DNA of 38,124 bases, from positions 1-38,124 of the forward strand of contig JBFMFH010000117.1 of NCBI GenBank assembly GCA_040752275.1, written 5' to 3'. Positions within the stretch are counted from its first letter, which is position 1. Every line of letters starts with the position of its first letter. Positions 1 through 6,484 of this stretch are shown here, in pieces. This DNA is from JBFMFH01 sp040752275. GTDB taxonomy: Bacteria > Acidobacteriota > Vicinamibacteria > Vicinamibacterales > JAKQTR01. The position numbers were made by a program, and so were the translations under genes. The notes under the pieces were generated by a model that ran no database searches, was not told the DNA's origin, and saw only the letters and a program-made list of their open reading frames with translations.

Positions 1-2
1 CG

Positions 3-68
3 GGCCTCCTGGACGAGGCCATCAAGGTCCCGTGGTGGAAGAACCGGACGTTACGTTTCGTTCACTAA
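3..68 (+). CDS. Possible 3' end of an unidentified gene
   Basis: The open frame entering from the left edge reads 21 codons to a TAA at 66-68 and ends in KNRTLRFVH. It runs convergently into the integrase remnant, and the two stop codons overlap at the boundary. There is too little sequence to assign a family. It could be the tail of whatever gene now lies beyond the integrase breakpoint, or chance. Confidence 0.2.
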   Translation, partial: GLLDEAIKVPWWKNRTLRFVH

Positions 69-457
69 TCGCCGCCGACCAGCGGCGCCGTGTTAACCGA
101 TCGGTGTCCCGTGGAAATCCAGGCTAGGAGGCCCGCGGTCTCGGGGATGCTCAGGACGACGGGCAGGTGCGGTCCACGTTTGGCTCTCGGTGTGAGCGAG
201 AGCCCCTCCGGGTCGAGCCCCAGCACTTCGCGGCACAGGAACAGGATGGCGCACATCGCCTGGTTCTGCGTGCTCGCCGAAACGCGCCGGTGCACCGCCA
301 GGTGCGTCAGGTAGTTGCGAACCGCTCCGGCGTCAACCTGCGGCTGAGGGCCACCCTTCTGGCCGACGAGGTAGTCGAAGAACCGGTGCGACCAATCTAC
401 ATAATCGAAGACTCGGTTTCCCGCATGGCGCCTCCTTGCTCTGGCTAGCCCAGACAC
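65..457 (-). pseudogene. Integron integrase (IntI), N-terminal fragment
   Basis: IntI is a tyrosine recombinase that inserts and excises gene cassettes at attI and attC. The 130-residue frame keeps the SAM-like N-terminal DNA-binding domain, with the family signatures YLTHLAVHRRVSASTQNQA, AILFLCREVLG and LPVVLS. It stops soon after, at the start of the catalytic domain: the conserved Arg, His-X-X-Arg and Tyr of the recombinase are all missing. The last 15 or so residues no longer look like IntI, so the break lies near base 110. The listed start is GTG, and the true N-terminus is uncertain. It reads away from the cassettes, as in classical integrons. The fragment cannot be a working recombinase. 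Confidence 0.82.
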
Positions 458-494
458 GCCGCTTCAGGACGACGTGACGGTCGTGGTAGTCGAT

Positions 495-507
495 GTTACG
501 GTGTAAC
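495..507. other. Short palindrome in the integrase-array spacer (attI candidate)
   Basis: GTTAC and GTAAC arms are separated by three bases, between the integrase start and the first attC. This is where attI and the array promoter normally lie. attI sites share only a GTT-type core, so this remains a positional guess. The 62-base gap is too short to hold a cassette ahead of the first attC. Confidence 0.25.
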
Positions 508-519
508 CGTGCCCGAGCC

Positions 520-592
520 GCCGAACAACGCGATGGAGCCGACGGCGCCGGGCTGACGCAAGAGGCGCCGCGGCTCATCGCCGACGTTATGC
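520..592 (+). other. attC site 0 (no cassette left of it)
   Basis: The cores are GCCGAAC and GTTATGC. The arms CGATGGAGCCG and CGGCTCATCG pair with one extra unpaired G, the extrahelical base typical of attC, and GGCGCC pairs inside. The cassette that owned this site is gone; only its attC remains beside the integrase remnant. Confidence 0.78.
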
Positions 593-667
593 GTCGTTCT
601 CTTGCTTCACCTGAGTAACGCTGGTCTTCAGATCCCACGAGGTAGTGACTTGGATTCTCGACAGAGT

Positions 668-1087
668 ATGACGAGAAGGCTCCGTTCTTGGGCTTGCTCT
701 CGACTGCCCGATCGCTCCAAGCGGTTCTCTGAGCTGCAGATGCTCGTGATCCTTGTGTTCATTCTGTTTGGGGATTCATTCAAGTTCGGGAACTTGGTCG
801 GACTCACAGCTTACAACTGGATACAGGGCCATTTCGCTGATATCGGCTTACCTGCACAGTTTACGACGGCGATGTACTACGTTGGTGGGCACACGCGTAT
901 CGGTCCCTTGGTCGCGTTGGTGTTCCCACCGCTCGCGTTCACGCTGTTCGAGTTCAGTCAGTATCCACACTCTGATCCGGTTGATATCCTATGCTACTTC
1001 TCTGGCTCTGTGGCCGCGATACTGGCTCTTGTCTCTCACCGCAGATGGACTTCACGCGGAATGCTACATCGCGACACCCAGTCGTGA
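668..1087 (+). CDS. Cassette 1: small multi-pass membrane protein of unknown function
   Basis: About 139 residues from the ATG at 668. The frame stays open upstream to a TTG at 602, and a later ATG at 740 directly precedes the first membrane segment; no strong ribosome binding site decides between them. Three hydrophobic stretches are visible: one beginning LVILVFILF, one GPLVALVFPPLAF, and one around VDILCYFSGSVAAILAL. The pattern E-X2-Q with a later DPVDI and a glycine helix loosely recalls VanZ-like proteins, but this is weak. It is the only gene in its cassette, lies in the array direction and ends about 70 bases before its attC. No function is assigned. Confidence 0.6.
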   Translation: MTRRLRSWACSRLPDRSKRFSELQMLVILVFILFGDSFKFGNLVGLTAYNWIQGHFADIGLPAQFTTAMYYVGGHTRIGPLVALVFPPLAFTLFEFSQYPHSDPVDILCYFSGSVAAILALVSHRRWTSRGMLHRDTQS

Positions 1088-1155
1088 AGCACTCCTCCAG
1101 GCCTTGGTGCCGGAAGCCTCTGATCGCCACGGAGCGATTGGCAACTGCTCAAGCC

Positions 1156-1228
1156 GCATAACCACGCGTTGCACCCGACGCCGGCTGGCGCCGTCATGAG
1201 CCGGCGCGGGTGAACGCGAACGTTAGCG
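1156..1228 (+). other. attC site 1 (cassette 1)
   Basis: The cores are GCATAAC and GTTAGCG. The left core is the exact complement of GTTATGC, which starts cassette 1. The arms include GCACCCGACGCCGGC and GCCGGCGCGGGTG, forming a long imperfect hairpin. Confidence 0.85.
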
Positions 1229-1270
1229 AGACAACCAACAACAGCGCCCCCGAATCCGATCAAGACCCCC

Positions 1271-1300
1271 TGGACACGCACAGGACCAGGCGTGTATAGT
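1271..1300 (+). promoter_or_regulatory. Sigma70-like promoter for mazEF
   Basis: TGGACA (1271-1276) and TATAGT (1295-1300) are separated by 18 bases; each box differs from the consensus at one base. It lies inside cassette 2, just after the attC 1 core. Transcription would start near 1307, downstream of the ATG at 1303, which rules that ATG out as the mazE start. Confidence 0.6.
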
Positions 1301-1323
1301 CAATGTATAGCCGTGGAGGGCGT

Positions 1324-1566
1324 GTGCAGACGAAGATCCAAAAGTGGGGCAACAGCCTGGGACTGAGGATTCCGAGGTCGTTCGCCCAGGAGGCCGGCGT
1401 CGCAGCGGGATCCGAGGTAGCTCTCTCGGTCGAAGGCGGCGATCTTGTGGTCAGGCCGGCGAGGCGTCGGACGTACCAGTTGGAGGATCTGCTCCGACGG
1501 GTCACGGCCAAGAACGTCCACGGCGAAGTGGACACCGGCCGGCCGGTCGGCAGGGAGATCTGGTAG
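1324..1566 (+). CDS. mazE: Cassette 2: MazE-type antitoxin (AbrB/SpoVT fold)
   Basis: MazE binds and neutralises the MazF ribonuclease and represses the mazEF promoter. The protein opens VQTKIQKWGNSLGLRIPRS, the hallmark of the swapped-hairpin AbrB/MazE DNA-binding domain, followed by VEGGDLVVRP and an acidic-basic tail that would wrap the toxin. The GTG at 1324 is chosen because it follows GGAGGG (1315-1320) and matches the usual family start; the in-frame ATG at 1303 overlaps the predicted -10 box. It is about 80 residues, normal for the family. Its stop codon overlaps the mazF start by one base (TAGTG), so the two are translationally coupled. Confidence 0.9.
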   Translation: MQTKIQKWGNSLGLRIPRSFAQEAGVAAGSEVALSVEGGDLVVRPARRRTYQLEDLLRRVTAKNVHGEVDTGRPVGREIW

Positions 1567-1913
1567 TGCGCACGAAGCACGCTCCCGAGCGGGGGGATCT
1601 GGTCTGGCTTGAGTTCAACCCTCAGGCGGGAAGCGAGCAGGCCGGACGCCGACCGGCGCTGGTCATCTCGCCCAGGCCGTACAACCGCAAGGTCGGCCTG
1701 GCACTGGTCTGTCCGATCACGTCCCGCGTGAAGGGCTATCCCTTCGAAGTCACCCTGCCGGCTGGCGTCGAAGCCCAGGGCGCCATTCTGTGCGATCAGG
1801 TCAAGAGCCTCGACTGGCGCGCACGGAGCGCGAGGTACTGTGGCTCCGTTTCCGACGCACTGATGGAAGAGGTCACGGCCCGGATACTCGCATTGGTCGA
1901 CCCGGAGGAATGA
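1566..1913 (+). CDS. mazF: Cassette 2: MazF-type endoribonuclease toxin
   Basis: MazF-family toxins cut mRNA at short sequence motifs and stop growth when the antitoxin decays. The 115-residue product starts with GTG at 1566 and shows the PemK/MazF barrel signatures in order: GDLVWLEFNPQ near the N-terminus, RRPALVISP, VCPITSRVKGYPFEV, then LCDQVKSLDW and a C-terminal helix. The arginine and threonine/serine of the catalytic surface (GRRPALVIS, PITS) are present, so it looks intact. It directly follows mazE and ends five bases before its attC. In integrons such pairs are thought to stabilise the array against cassette loss. Confidence 0.9.
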   Translation: MRTKHAPERGDLVWLEFNPQAGSEQAGRRPALVISPRPYNRKVGLALVCPITSRVKGYPFEVTLPAGVEAQGAILCDQVKSLDWRARSARYCGSVSDALMEEVTARILALVDPEE

Positions 1914-1917
1914 GGCT

Positions 1918-1995
1918 CGCTAACCACGCGCTGCACCCGACGCGGCTGCACCGCTCGCGCGCTGCGGCCGGCGCGGGTGAGCGCGCCCGTTTGGC
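1918..1995 (+). other. attC site 2 (cassette 2)
   Basis: The cores are CGCTAAC and GTTTGGC. The left core exactly complements GTTAGCG at the start of cassette 2. The arms carry CACCCGACGCGG and GCGCGGGTG. The right core departs from GTTRRRY at one position. Confidence 0.82.
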
Positions 1996-2017
1996 ACCGA
2001 GATTGAACGAACGGACT

Positions 2018-2039
2018 TATACTGTGCCGGTGAAAGGAG
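2018..2039 (+). promoter_or_regulatory. -10 box and ribosome binding site for cassette 3
   Basis: TATACT (2018-2023) is a good -10 box. No -35 is well placed: TTGAAC at 2003 is too near, and TTGGCA at 1991, overlapping the attC core, is about 21 bases away. AAAGGAG (2033-2039) is a strong ribosome binding site that favours the ATG at 2047 over the one at 2041. Confidence 0.4.
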
Positions 2040-2046
2040 CATGCCC

Positions 2047-2271
2047 ATGGCTCCGCCAATCGGCGTTGTACACAGCGACCCAGACATTCTCGGAGGCACA
2101 CCCGTCTTCGTCGGGACTCGGGTCCCCGTCAGGTCCCTCTTCGACTACCTGGAAGGCGGTGACACGCTTGATGAATTCCTCACGCAGTTCCCCTCTGTAA
2201 AGCGCGAACAAGCAGTCGCGGCCCTGGAACTGGCACGCGACACGGTGTTGGCTCGTGCGCGTACTGCTTGA
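2047..2271 (+). CDS. Cassette 3: DUF433 antitoxin-like protein
   Basis: The 74-residue protein matches the DUF433 (VapB45-like) pattern: HSDPDILGGTPVFVGTRVPV, then SLFDYLEGG and LDEFLTQFPSV, ending with a helix carrying EQAVAALELA. DUF433 proteins are small winged-helix-type DNA-binding partners usually encoded just before a DUF5615 PIN-like protein, as here. The ATG at 2047 is seven bases after GGAG and is preferred to the ATG at 2041. Its 3' end overlaps the next gene by 17 bases. It probably binds the toxin and represses the pair. Confidence 0.85.
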   Translation: MAPPIGVVHSDPDILGGTPVFVGTRVPVRSLFDYLEGGDTLDEFLTQFPSVKREQAVAALELARDTVLARARTA

Positions 2272-2575
2272 CGAAAATCTCCCGCATGCCTTGGCACCCC
2301 TGCTCGCGGGACACGATGTCCTGACGGTGCAAGGGTGCGGTTGGGCGGGGTTCAAGAACGGGGTATTGCTGCGGGAAGCACAGGGCCGGATCGACGCGTT
2401 CCTGACGATGGATGCGAACCTGGAGTACCAGCAGCGTCTGAGCGGAATGCCTTTCGGCGTGGTGGTTCTCCATGCGCCGTCGAATCGCCTGGCCGACTTG
2501 CGCCCGACCGTGCCATTGATACTCGCGGCGCTCGAGGACCTGGTTCCCGGAGACGTGCGCCACATCGGTGCCTAA
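2255..2575 (+). CDS. Cassette 3: DUF5615 PIN-like toxin
   Basis: The 106-residue protein starts with GTG inside the DUF433 gene. It opens VRVLLDENLPHALAPLL, the DUF5615 signature in which the LLDENLP aspartate and glutamate correspond to the first acidic residues of PIN nucleases. It continues DAFLTMDANLEYQQ, which supplies the second conserved aspartates, and a strand around FGVVVLHAPSNRLADL. PIN-like toxins cleave RNA in a metal-dependent way; activity here is inferred from family. Its TAA stop lies inside the left core of attC 3, so gene and recombination site are tightly packed. Confidence 0.85.
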   Translation: MRVLLDENLPHALAPLLAGHDVLTVQGCGWAGFKNGVLLREAQGRIDAFLTMDANLEYQQRLSGMPFGVVVLHAPSNRLADLRPTVPLILAALEDLVPGDVRHIGA

Positions 2576-2641
2576 CCGGGCCTGCACCCGACCTGCGCCT
2601 TGGCCGCGGTGAGCGCAGGCGGGTGAGGCCTGACGTTAGCA
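2570..2641 (+). other. attC site 3 (cassette 3)
   Basis: The cores are GCCTAAC and GTTAGCA. The left core matches the complement of the cassette-3 start (GTTTGGC) at six of seven bases. The arms CCTGCACCCGACCTGCGCC and GCGCAGGCGGGTGAGG form the hairpin. Confidence 0.8.
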
Positions 2642-2662
2642 CGACACGAAAGGCGGCAGACG

Positions 2663-3586
2663 ATGGTAGAGGAACAGGATCAGGATCAAGACCATCGTTC
2701 TTGGACTGCGAACACCCGGCGGGTGTTCCGACGCTTCAGAGAAAGGGCCCGGCCATGGGCCAGCACTGCCATAGTGCCGGCCGCCTGCCTCCTCATCGCG
2801 GTGTGGATCATCTCGTGGTTCAAGCCAACTGCTCAGCCGACCGGGCATTCTGAACGTGAGAGCGTCGTGCTGTACCTTTTCCGCGGCCTGCGAGAGAACC
2901 TCCCCCTTACATTGCCCGTTTTGAGCACCTTCCTGTCCGTAATGCTCAGTGTCCGCGAGATCATGAAACCGCACGGGTGGTTGAAGCTGTCCTTGCCGGC
3001 CTCATTGGGTTTGGTCAGCTTCTCTATCTGGTACGTAGTTGCAACGGAGAGCACAACAGAGCAGTTCATCCGGATCGGCCAACAGAAGGTGCTGGATCGC
3101 GAATACGCAGTACTACTGCTGGTTATTGCCTTCATCTGGGCCGGCTTCGCCGCAATCGGAAGGGTGCTCGGCGAGATCCACCCCGAGACAGAGAGAGGAT
3201 GGCGATGGTATGGGGGTCAAGCCCTACTGCTGGTAGTCTCGCTTGTCGGCCTTTCTGTGCCATTCTATCTTTTCGAGTCGAAGACGACGGTAGAGACGCG
3301 ACTCCAGAGATCCCTTGATGAGTCGGACTTCACTGTGAGTATCGCGTACCGCGACGCATCACTCGATCAGCACCTAGGTCGCATCGCCGATCCGGTCACC
3401 CAGTGTCAAGTCTTTCGGGTTCGTGCGAAGACCAACGATGAAGCTGTAGCCCGGGCGAAGGATCTGTTCAAGCGGGCGGATCGAGCGGGCCAGCAGTACG
3501 GCAGGACCAAAGAGAGCGACCCCGCCCGTCCGGTGGAAGTCCTCGAATCGTGGATTGTCGCCCAACGACAGCTCGGCCAAAGGTGA
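2663..3586 (+). CDS. Cassette 4: multi-pass membrane protein of unknown function
   Basis: The 307-residue protein has a charged, Asp/Gln-rich N-terminus, then hydrophobic segments near residues 36-52, 79-96, 105-125, 145-165 and 183-205, and a soluble C-terminal tail of about 100 residues. The tail includes FTVSIAYRDASLDQHLGR and an Arg/Lys-rich helix. A weak AGGCGG precedes the ATG. I do not recognise the family. The layout, a membrane anchor followed by a small cytoplasmic domain, would suit a sensor or an abortive-infection-type effector, but nothing in the sequence shows either. It fills its cassette, as most integron cassettes carry one gene. Confidence 0.65.
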   Translation: MVEEQDQDQDHRSWTANTRRVFRRFRERARPWASTAIVPAACLLIAVWIISWFKPTAQPTGHSERESVVLYLFRGLRENLPLTLPVLSTFLSVMLSVREIMKPHGWLKLSLPASLGLVSFSIWYVVATESTTEQFIRIGQQKVLDREYAVLLLVIAFIWAGFAAIGRVLGEIHPETERGWRWYGGQALLLVVSLVGLSVPFYLFESKTTVETRLQRSLDESDFTVSIAYRDASLDQHLGRIADPVTQCQVFRVRAKTNDEAVARAKDLFKRADRAGQQYGRTKESDPARPVEVLESWIVAQRQLGQR

Positions 3587-3591
3587 TGGGC

Positions 3592-3666
3592 GTTCAACCA
3601 GCGGTTGCACCAGACGGGCGCCGGAGCTGACGCACCGCGGCTGCGGGTGAACCGCAGCCGTCAGAC
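3592..3666 (+). other. attC site 4 (cassette 4), diverged cores
   Basis: The cores are GTTCAAC and GTCAGAC. Neither complements the cassette-4 start GTTAGCA. The arms GCGGTTGCACC and GCGGGTGAACCGC still pair. Position and arms support attC identity; the cores have drifted or been exchanged. Confidence 0.6.
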
Positions 3667-3676
3667 GCCTGGAACG

Positions 3677-4345
3677 ATGGCGATGACGAAACAGGAACTA
3701 CTCAGCCAGCTCAAGAACGCGAAGAACAACTACATACTCGGGCTCGCCGCGCTGTCTCTCTTCGCGGAAGAGCCTTCGCTTGGGCACCTCCAGAGAAGCG
3801 AGGCGCGCTTCGGTTCCTATACCGTTTCATTTGCTCAGGTGGCCACGCTCCTGAGAGACCGCGCGGACCGCGACATCGCCGTCGACGAGTTCTTGAAGAT
3901 GCTCCTCAGAGCGCTGATCAAGGAGTCGTTTGAGCTTGTGAAGACGTACACTGCGGAGACGTCTCAGGACGCGTCGTTTCGGGGCGAGCCCTGGTACCAA
4001 TTCGCTCGGTTGATTCGGAATTGCCTGTCCCACAGTTTCACTTTCGAGTTCGGGACTCATGACTGCAAGATACTCCCCATATCGTGGCGTGGGCGATGTG
4101 TCAGCATCGACATGAACGGAGGTCCACGTGCAGGGCGGAGCGATGGCGGAAGCGGTCGAGCCCACGCTCCATGCTGGCGGAGCTCCTGCCGCCGAGAGCA
4201 TGGCCGCCGAAGTTGGGAAGGCTCGCAACATCGGACGCGTGACTGCCGCGCAGCCGGCGATGGCCTGGTCAACGCTGATCGCGCACGTCCTGATCCTCAC
4301 CGGCCTCATCAATCTCGGAAAGATGTTTCCGGCGTTCTGCTCTAG
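3677..4345 (+). pseudogene. Cassette 5, first part: HEPN-domain protein with a replaced 3' end
   Basis: Residues 1 to about 148 look like one HEPN-type helical domain, from MAMTKQELLSQLKNAKNNY to about ISWRGRCVSIDMNG. It contains RNCLSH, which fits the R-X4-6-H catalytic motif of HEPN ribonucleases and lies in a helix like that of HEPN proteins from plasmids and defence loci. From about base 4125 the frame turns into Arg/Pro/Ser-rich sequence, which is the out-of-frame reading of the antiporter fragment below, so the original C-terminus has been lost. The protein may still fold, because the motif is kept. HEPN proteins serve as RNases in toxin-antitoxin and anti-phage systems; that role here is inferred. 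Confidence 0.6.
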
Positions 4346-4574
4346 GAAAGAGGCACACTGGCGGGAGCGACTGGCGATTGCAATTGGCATGTGGCCCCGC
4401 GGAGAGGTGGGCGCGGGGGTTCTGGTGATCTCGTTGAGTTACGGAATCGGCGGGCCCATCGTGACGGTTGCGATGCTGAGTTTGGCGCTCAACCTGCTGC
4501 TGACCGGAGCGTTCATTTACATCGTAAAGCGGCTCACTCGACCACTCCCTGCATATGCGGATCTTGACACATGA
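4128..4574 (+). pseudogene. Cassette 5, second part: C-terminal fragment of a cation/proton antiporter
   Basis: The 148-residue frame has three membrane helices. It carries the strongly conserved end of CPA-type sodium/proton antiporters: LINLGKMFPAFC, IGMWPRGEVGAGVLVISLSY and ALNLLLTGAFIYIVKRL. A complete antiporter has about 12 helices, so only the tail is present and it cannot transport alone in the usual way. GGAGG lies five bases before the GTG at 4128, so it may still be translated. It overlaps the HEPN frame in another phase and is followed at once by attC 5, which shows that the 3' part of this cassette came from an antiporter cassette. Confidence 0.65.
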
Positions 4575-4581
4575 GCGCGCG

Positions 4582-4641
4582 GCCCAACAGCAGCATGCAG
4601 CGGACGGCGCTGCGCGCCGCCGCTGATGCTGAGCGTTCGGC
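4582..4641 (+). other. attC site 5 (cassette 5)
   Basis: The cores are GCCCAAC and GTTCGGC, with a short 60-base body. The arms CAGCATGCAGCGG and CCGCTGATGCTG pair with one extrahelical G. The left core does not complement the cassette-5 start GTCAGAC, consistent with a chimeric cassette. Confidence 0.78.
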
Positions 4642-4714
4642 AGACCAGACAGAAGACGATCACGACGAAGGCACCAACCCAATGGCGAAGGCTGACAGGG
4701 TTGGCGAATCGAGA

Positions 4715-4906
4715 CTACTTTCCGATCTCGGGAACGCCGAGGCCGCGACAGATCTTGCGAACGAGGTTGTTGCTGACCTCAGTGTGTCGGGGTACGGCCT
4801 CAGTGGCGCCAGTGGACGGATTCGTCCACAACGAGTGCGCGGCCCCCTCACGTTTGAGTACACACCCATGCCGCCGCAGGTGCAGCAGCAGTGTGCTGAG
4901 CTTCAC
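4715..4906 (-). CDS. hicA: Cassette 6: HicA-type mRNA interferase toxin
   Basis: HicA is a small double-stranded-RNA-binding-fold toxin that cleaves mRNA. The 63-residue protein starts with GTG (VKLSTLLLHLRRHGCVLKR) and keeps the HicA plan: an N-terminal helix, a strand leading to GAAHSLW where the catalytic histidine sits (usually GSHH or GSHx), VPRHTEVSNNLVRKI, and a C-terminal GLGV helix. The GSH motif is GAAH here, so the histidine is kept while the preceding residues differ. Its start overlaps the hicB stop by four bases (GTGA). It is read against the array direction. Confidence 0.83.
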   Translation of the reverse strand: MKLSTLLLHLRRHGCVLKREGAAHSLWTNPSTGATEAVPRHTEVSNNLVRKICRGLGVPEIGK

Positions 4907-5118
4907 GTGAGGACCACCGTCTCCTGTTCTGCGCTGGCGGGTACGGCACGCAAGCCCTCTTCTCGGCGATCCTCCAGGATCAGCGCGATGGCTTGGCGGA
5001 GGCTTTCGCGTGCTTCGTCTTTGGTGCGGCCTTGCCCGTTGGCACCCGGAATCTCGGGGCAGTAGGCAATGACCCAATCCTCATCCCGCTCGAACACGGC
5101 GGTAAACTCGTTGCGCAT
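4903..5118 (-). CDS. hicB: Cassette 6: HicB-type antitoxin
   Basis: HicB neutralises HicA and represses its own operon. The 71-residue protein has the HicB RNase-H-like fold signature: FTAVFERDEDWVIAYCPEIP, GANGQGRTKDEARESLRQAI, then a helix with ALILEDRREE. It is the short form; the C-terminal DNA-binding domain found in many HicB proteins is absent or reduced. GGAG lies seven bases before the ATG. The antitoxin gene comes first and overlaps hicA, the hicBA order. Because it is antisense to the array it must rely on its own promoter. Confidence 0.88.
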   Translation of the reverse strand: MRNEFTAVFERDEDWVIAYCPEIPGANGQGRTKDEARESLRQAIALILEDRREEGLRAVPASAEQETVVLT

Positions 5119-5135
5119 GGTGCCGCTCCACCTCT

Positions 5136-5165
5136 ACGATAACGCCGCATGCCATACATTGTCGA
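5136..5165 (-). promoter_or_regulatory. Likely hicBA promoter
   Basis: On the minus strand, TCGACA and TATCGT are 18 bases apart, matching the sigma70 consensus at five and four of six positions. A promoter inside the cassette is expected because the operon points against the array. Confidence 0.45.
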
Positions 5166-5251
5166 ATCGGGGTTGTCGGGAATCGAGTCGCGACTGCGCA
5201 TGGCGGCAGTCTGAAGAGGCTGTGGGTAGGGACGCGCGACGACGATAGGCG

Positions 5252-5323
5252 GCCGAACAACGCGCTCCACCCGACTGGCGCGGGCGTATCATGGGCGCGC
5301 GCGGGTGAGCGCGCACGTTCGGC
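5252..5323 (+). other. attC site 6 (cassette 6)
   Basis: The cores are GCCGAAC and GTTCGGC. The left core exactly complements the cassette-6 start. The arms ACGCGCTCCACCCGAC and GCGCGGGTGAGCGCG form the hairpin. Confidence 0.87.
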
Positions 5324-5330
5324 GGACAAA

Positions 5331-6116
5331 ATGGGGACCACGGAAGTGGGCAAGGACGCTGGCGACACAGTCATACAGGTCAACGGCATCGACATGTACG
5401 TCGAGCGGCGCAGTGAAGGGGCGCCGTTGTTGCTGCTTCACGGTGGTGGCGGTGCCGGCCTCAACTGGCGACTCATCTTCGATTCGCCTCCCGACGGCTT
5501 CGAATTGATCGTCCCGGACCTGCGTGGTCACGGGCGCTCGACGAATCCAGGGTCCCGCGTCACCTTCCGTCAGCTTGCATTGGATGTTCTCGGGTTACTG
5601 GACTTCATCGGTATTGGAACGGTCAATGCGATCGGGATGAGCATGGGGGCCAAGACGTTACTTCACCTCGCGACGCAACGACCCGAACGAGTGGAAGCGA
5701 TGGTCCTCGTGAGCGCGGCACCGTACTTTCCTGAGGCCACGCGGGCTATCATGCGTGCGGCTGCCGCCGCGACCCACAGCGCCAAGGAATGGGAGTTGAT
5801 GCGCGGGTGGCATGTTCATGGAGACGAGCAGATTAGGGCGCTCTGGGACATGCCGAAGCAATTCGCGGACAATTACGAGGATATGAGCTTCACACCGCTG
5901 CGGCTGGGCGGAATTCGAGCCCGGACGCTGATTGTGCATGGTGGCGAGGATCCGCTGTACCCCGTGGCGTTGGCGACGGAGATGCACGCGGCTATTCCTG
6001 GCTCGCGTCTCTGGGTCATCCCGGATGGGGGGCATGGCCCAATCTTCGGCGACATGGCGCAACCGTTCAGGCAGCGCGCACTGACCTTCTTGAACGGCCT
6101 CTGGAACGAGCCGTAG
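5331..6116 (+). CDS. Cassette 7: alpha/beta-fold hydrolase
   Basis: A cytoplasmic alpha/beta hydrolase of 261 residues with a complete catalytic machinery: oxyanion region LHGGGG at 36-41, PDLRGHGRS at 62-70, nucleophile Ser104 in GMSMG, acid Asp207 in GGEDPLYP and His235 in DGGHGP. It lacks a signal peptide. Family members act as esterases, lactonases or dienelactone-type hydrolases; the substrate cannot be read from the sequence. The ATG is eight bases after the attC core GTTCGGC, so transcription probably comes from upstream cassettes or a promoter within attC 6. It is the only gene in its cassette. Confidence 0.88.
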   Translation: MGTTEVGKDAGDTVIQVNGIDMYVERRSEGAPLLLLHGGGGAGLNWRLIFDSPPDGFELIVPDLRGHGRSTNPGSRVTFRQLALDVLGLLDFIGIGTVNAIGMSMGAKTLLHLATQRPERVEAMVLVSAAPYFPEATRAIMRAAAAATHSAKEWELMRGWHVHGDEQIRALWDMPKQFADNYEDMSFTPLRLGGIRARTLIVHGGEDPLYPVALATEMHAAIPGSRLWVIPDGGHGPIFGDMAQPFRQRALTFLNGLWNEP

Positions 6117-6139
6117 CAGGCGTGGCGCCCGGACTCGCC

Positions 6140-6215
6140 GCCGAACAGCGCGCATGCACCCGACGGCCGCCGGAATTGACGCAGTGCGGCCGCGGGTGAT
6201 GCGCGATCGTTCGGC
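6140..6215 (+). other. attC site 7 (cassette 7)
   Basis: The cores are GCCGAAC and GTTCGGC, exactly matching the cassette-7 start. The arms GCGCATGCACCCGACGGCCGC and its partner GCGGCCGCGGGTGATGCGC pair with one extra base. Confidence 0.87.
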
Positions 6216-6229
6216 AGACCCAAAGGAGA

Positions 6230-6334
6230 CTACAGATCCTCAGGCCGCAAACCGGTGCTTCTGGCGATGCGGGACAACATCTTGGGCCCGATTTCTTCAT
6301 CGTGGTGGAAAGCAGTCCGGCCGTCGCATCTTCG
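6230..6334 (-). pseudogene. Cassette 8, first part: hicA 3' remnant
   Basis: The last 35 or so codons of a minus-strand frame read RRCDGRTAFHHDEEIGPKM followed by LSRIARSTGLRPEDL and a TAG. This is the C-terminal strand and helix of a YcfA/HicA-type toxin. Everything upstream of it on that strand, including the catalytic Gly-Ser-His region and any hicB, is missing; the frame continues into unrelated sequence that is antisense to the secreted-protein gene. The stop lies 15 bases from the cassette start, as expected for the left end of a hicBA cassette like cassette 6. Confidence 0.55.
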
Positions 6335-6484
6335 GCGAGAATAGGAGAGCACCCGTGTGTGGAGGAAGCCGTCATCCTGGCTGGGTTCTTCGACGCGACC
6401 GTTCTCGCGGCGCAGGGCATTCCGGTTGCCGGCTGCGTCATCGGATTCCTGTTCTACGTGGTGCAGTACAAAGGACGGTCCCGT

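Noticed and set aside
2003..2023. TTGAAC and TATACT as a full promoter for cassette 3
   Set aside because: The boxes are only nine bases apart, too close for sigma70. Only the -10 box is kept.
4571..5065. A 164-codon plus-strand frame across cassette 6
   Set aside because: It is antisense to hicBA, which has clear family motifs and a ribosome binding site.
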